A stretch of 64,000 bases of DNA from Fulvia fulva (taxonomy: Eukaryota > Ascomycota > Dothideomycetes > Mycosphaerellales > Mycosphaerellaceae), in the NCBI RefSeq assembly GCF_020509005.1, contig NC_063019.1, positions 1,054,001 through 1,118,000 on the forward strand. The letters run 5' to 3'. Both the position numbers and the translations under genes were made by a program. The notes under the pieces were generated by a model. The model worked only from the letters and a program-made list of their open reading frames with translations. It did no database searches and had not been told where the DNA came from. Shown one piece after another: positions 63,711 to 64,000 of the stretch. Numbering within the stretch: the first letter of the stretch is position 1; the number at the start of each line of letters is the position of its first letter.

Positions 63711-64000
63711 TCAGTCATGACAATAACCCATGGGACCGTACTTCGCCTGAGCATCCCACAATCCCACTCCGCACTGTCTCGGGCATTAGCTAGGCTCGGT
63801 ACGCACGCTGGATAGGAAACTGCTCGTACCAAATCAGGGCAAAAATCCGCACACCTGCCCCTAGCCTGCTGCGCACAATTGTTGTACTTCCGACCTCCTT
63901 CGGCCTGCTTGCAGAGGTATTGGTTCCCAAAGTCGCAGCGCCCAGAATCATCAGAAGGATCTTCGCACTGCGCTGCGACCAAGGCCGAGCACAGGAAGAG
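63711..64000 (-). CDS. Small cysteine-rich secreted protein, 5' end outside window
   Basis: Exon 1 runs from beyond 64000 to 63830 and exon 2 is 63773-63711, with a 56-nt intron (GTACGA...GCTAAT...GACAG). The visible start (LFLCSALVAAQCE) is the end of a signal peptide. The mature part, about 70 residues, has eight cysteines after the cleavage site, an even number as for a disulfide-knotted protein, and ends MGYCHD. Unspliced, the frame loses the cysteine pattern, which supports the intron. Size, secretion and cysteines fit effector-like or antimicrobial-like secreted proteins, but no family is recognised. The start codon is off the window edge. Confidence 0.62.

Noticed and set aside
1..64000. 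tRNA, rRNA and CRISPR arrays
   Set aside because: I looked for B-box-like GGTTCGANNCC with matching arms, for rRNA-like blocks and for regularly spaced repeats; none was convincing, and CRISPR is not expected in a fungal nucleus.

Overview
The window looks like nuclear DNA of a filamentous ascomycete (Pezizomycotina), most likely a Dothideomycete of the Mycosphaerellales type. Four signs support this. Host introns are short (47-109 nt, GT...AG, often with CTAAC/CTAAT-like branch sites). Old repeats carry very heavy RIP-type mutation (CpA to TpA on both strands, so CAG codons read TAG). There is a chromodomain Ty3/gypsy retrotransposon. The gene set (DcpS, Hal4/Sat4-type kinase, F-box-like small families, secreted glycosidases) is fungal. 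The class assignment is an inference; the kingdom and the RIP signature are seen directly.

Positions 1-33954 are a nested transposon island. The left part (1-12966) holds two RIP-degraded Copia elements and an 8.2-kb RIP-degraded Ty3/gypsy element that landed in the 3' LTR of one of them and itself carries a solo Copia LTR. Next is a minus-strand gag-like reading frame broken into four pieces (about 28890 down to 13000). One interruption is an odd insert at 14537-15298. The other two are intact, nearly identical 6291-bp chromodomain gypsy elements, D1 (minus strand, 15852-22142) and D2 (plus strand, 22375-28665), head to head with a 232-bp spacer. Right of these is a minus-strand Tad-type LINE (about 29390-33954), interrupted by an internally deleted Fot1/pogo DNA transposon (30867-31999). 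D1 and D2 show no RIP although everything around them does, so they are the youngest layer.

From about 34 kb the composition switches to ordinary gene-rich DNA. Order: a 2-hydroxyacid dehydrogenase, a SnoaL-like protein, an F-box-like protein, a decayed lipase B-like gene, a GNAT acetyltransferase, a doubtful small gene, a TIR-bearing MITE relic, a Hal4/Sat4-type kinase, a cluster of F-box-like paralogues (two intact, one with a nonsense codon, relics), the scavenger decapping enzyme DcpS, UDP-glucose 4-epimerase, then three carbohydrate-active genes in a row (secreted GH31, secreted six-hairpin glycosidase, broken GH43), and at the right edge the 3' part of a cysteine-rich secreted protein.

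The right end (56.7-63.2 kb) reads as a small plant-polysaccharide-degradation cluster in which one member has died. The left half is a heterochromatin-like compartment that keeps receiving chromodomain retrotransposons. Long tracts without a convincing gene are listed as such.
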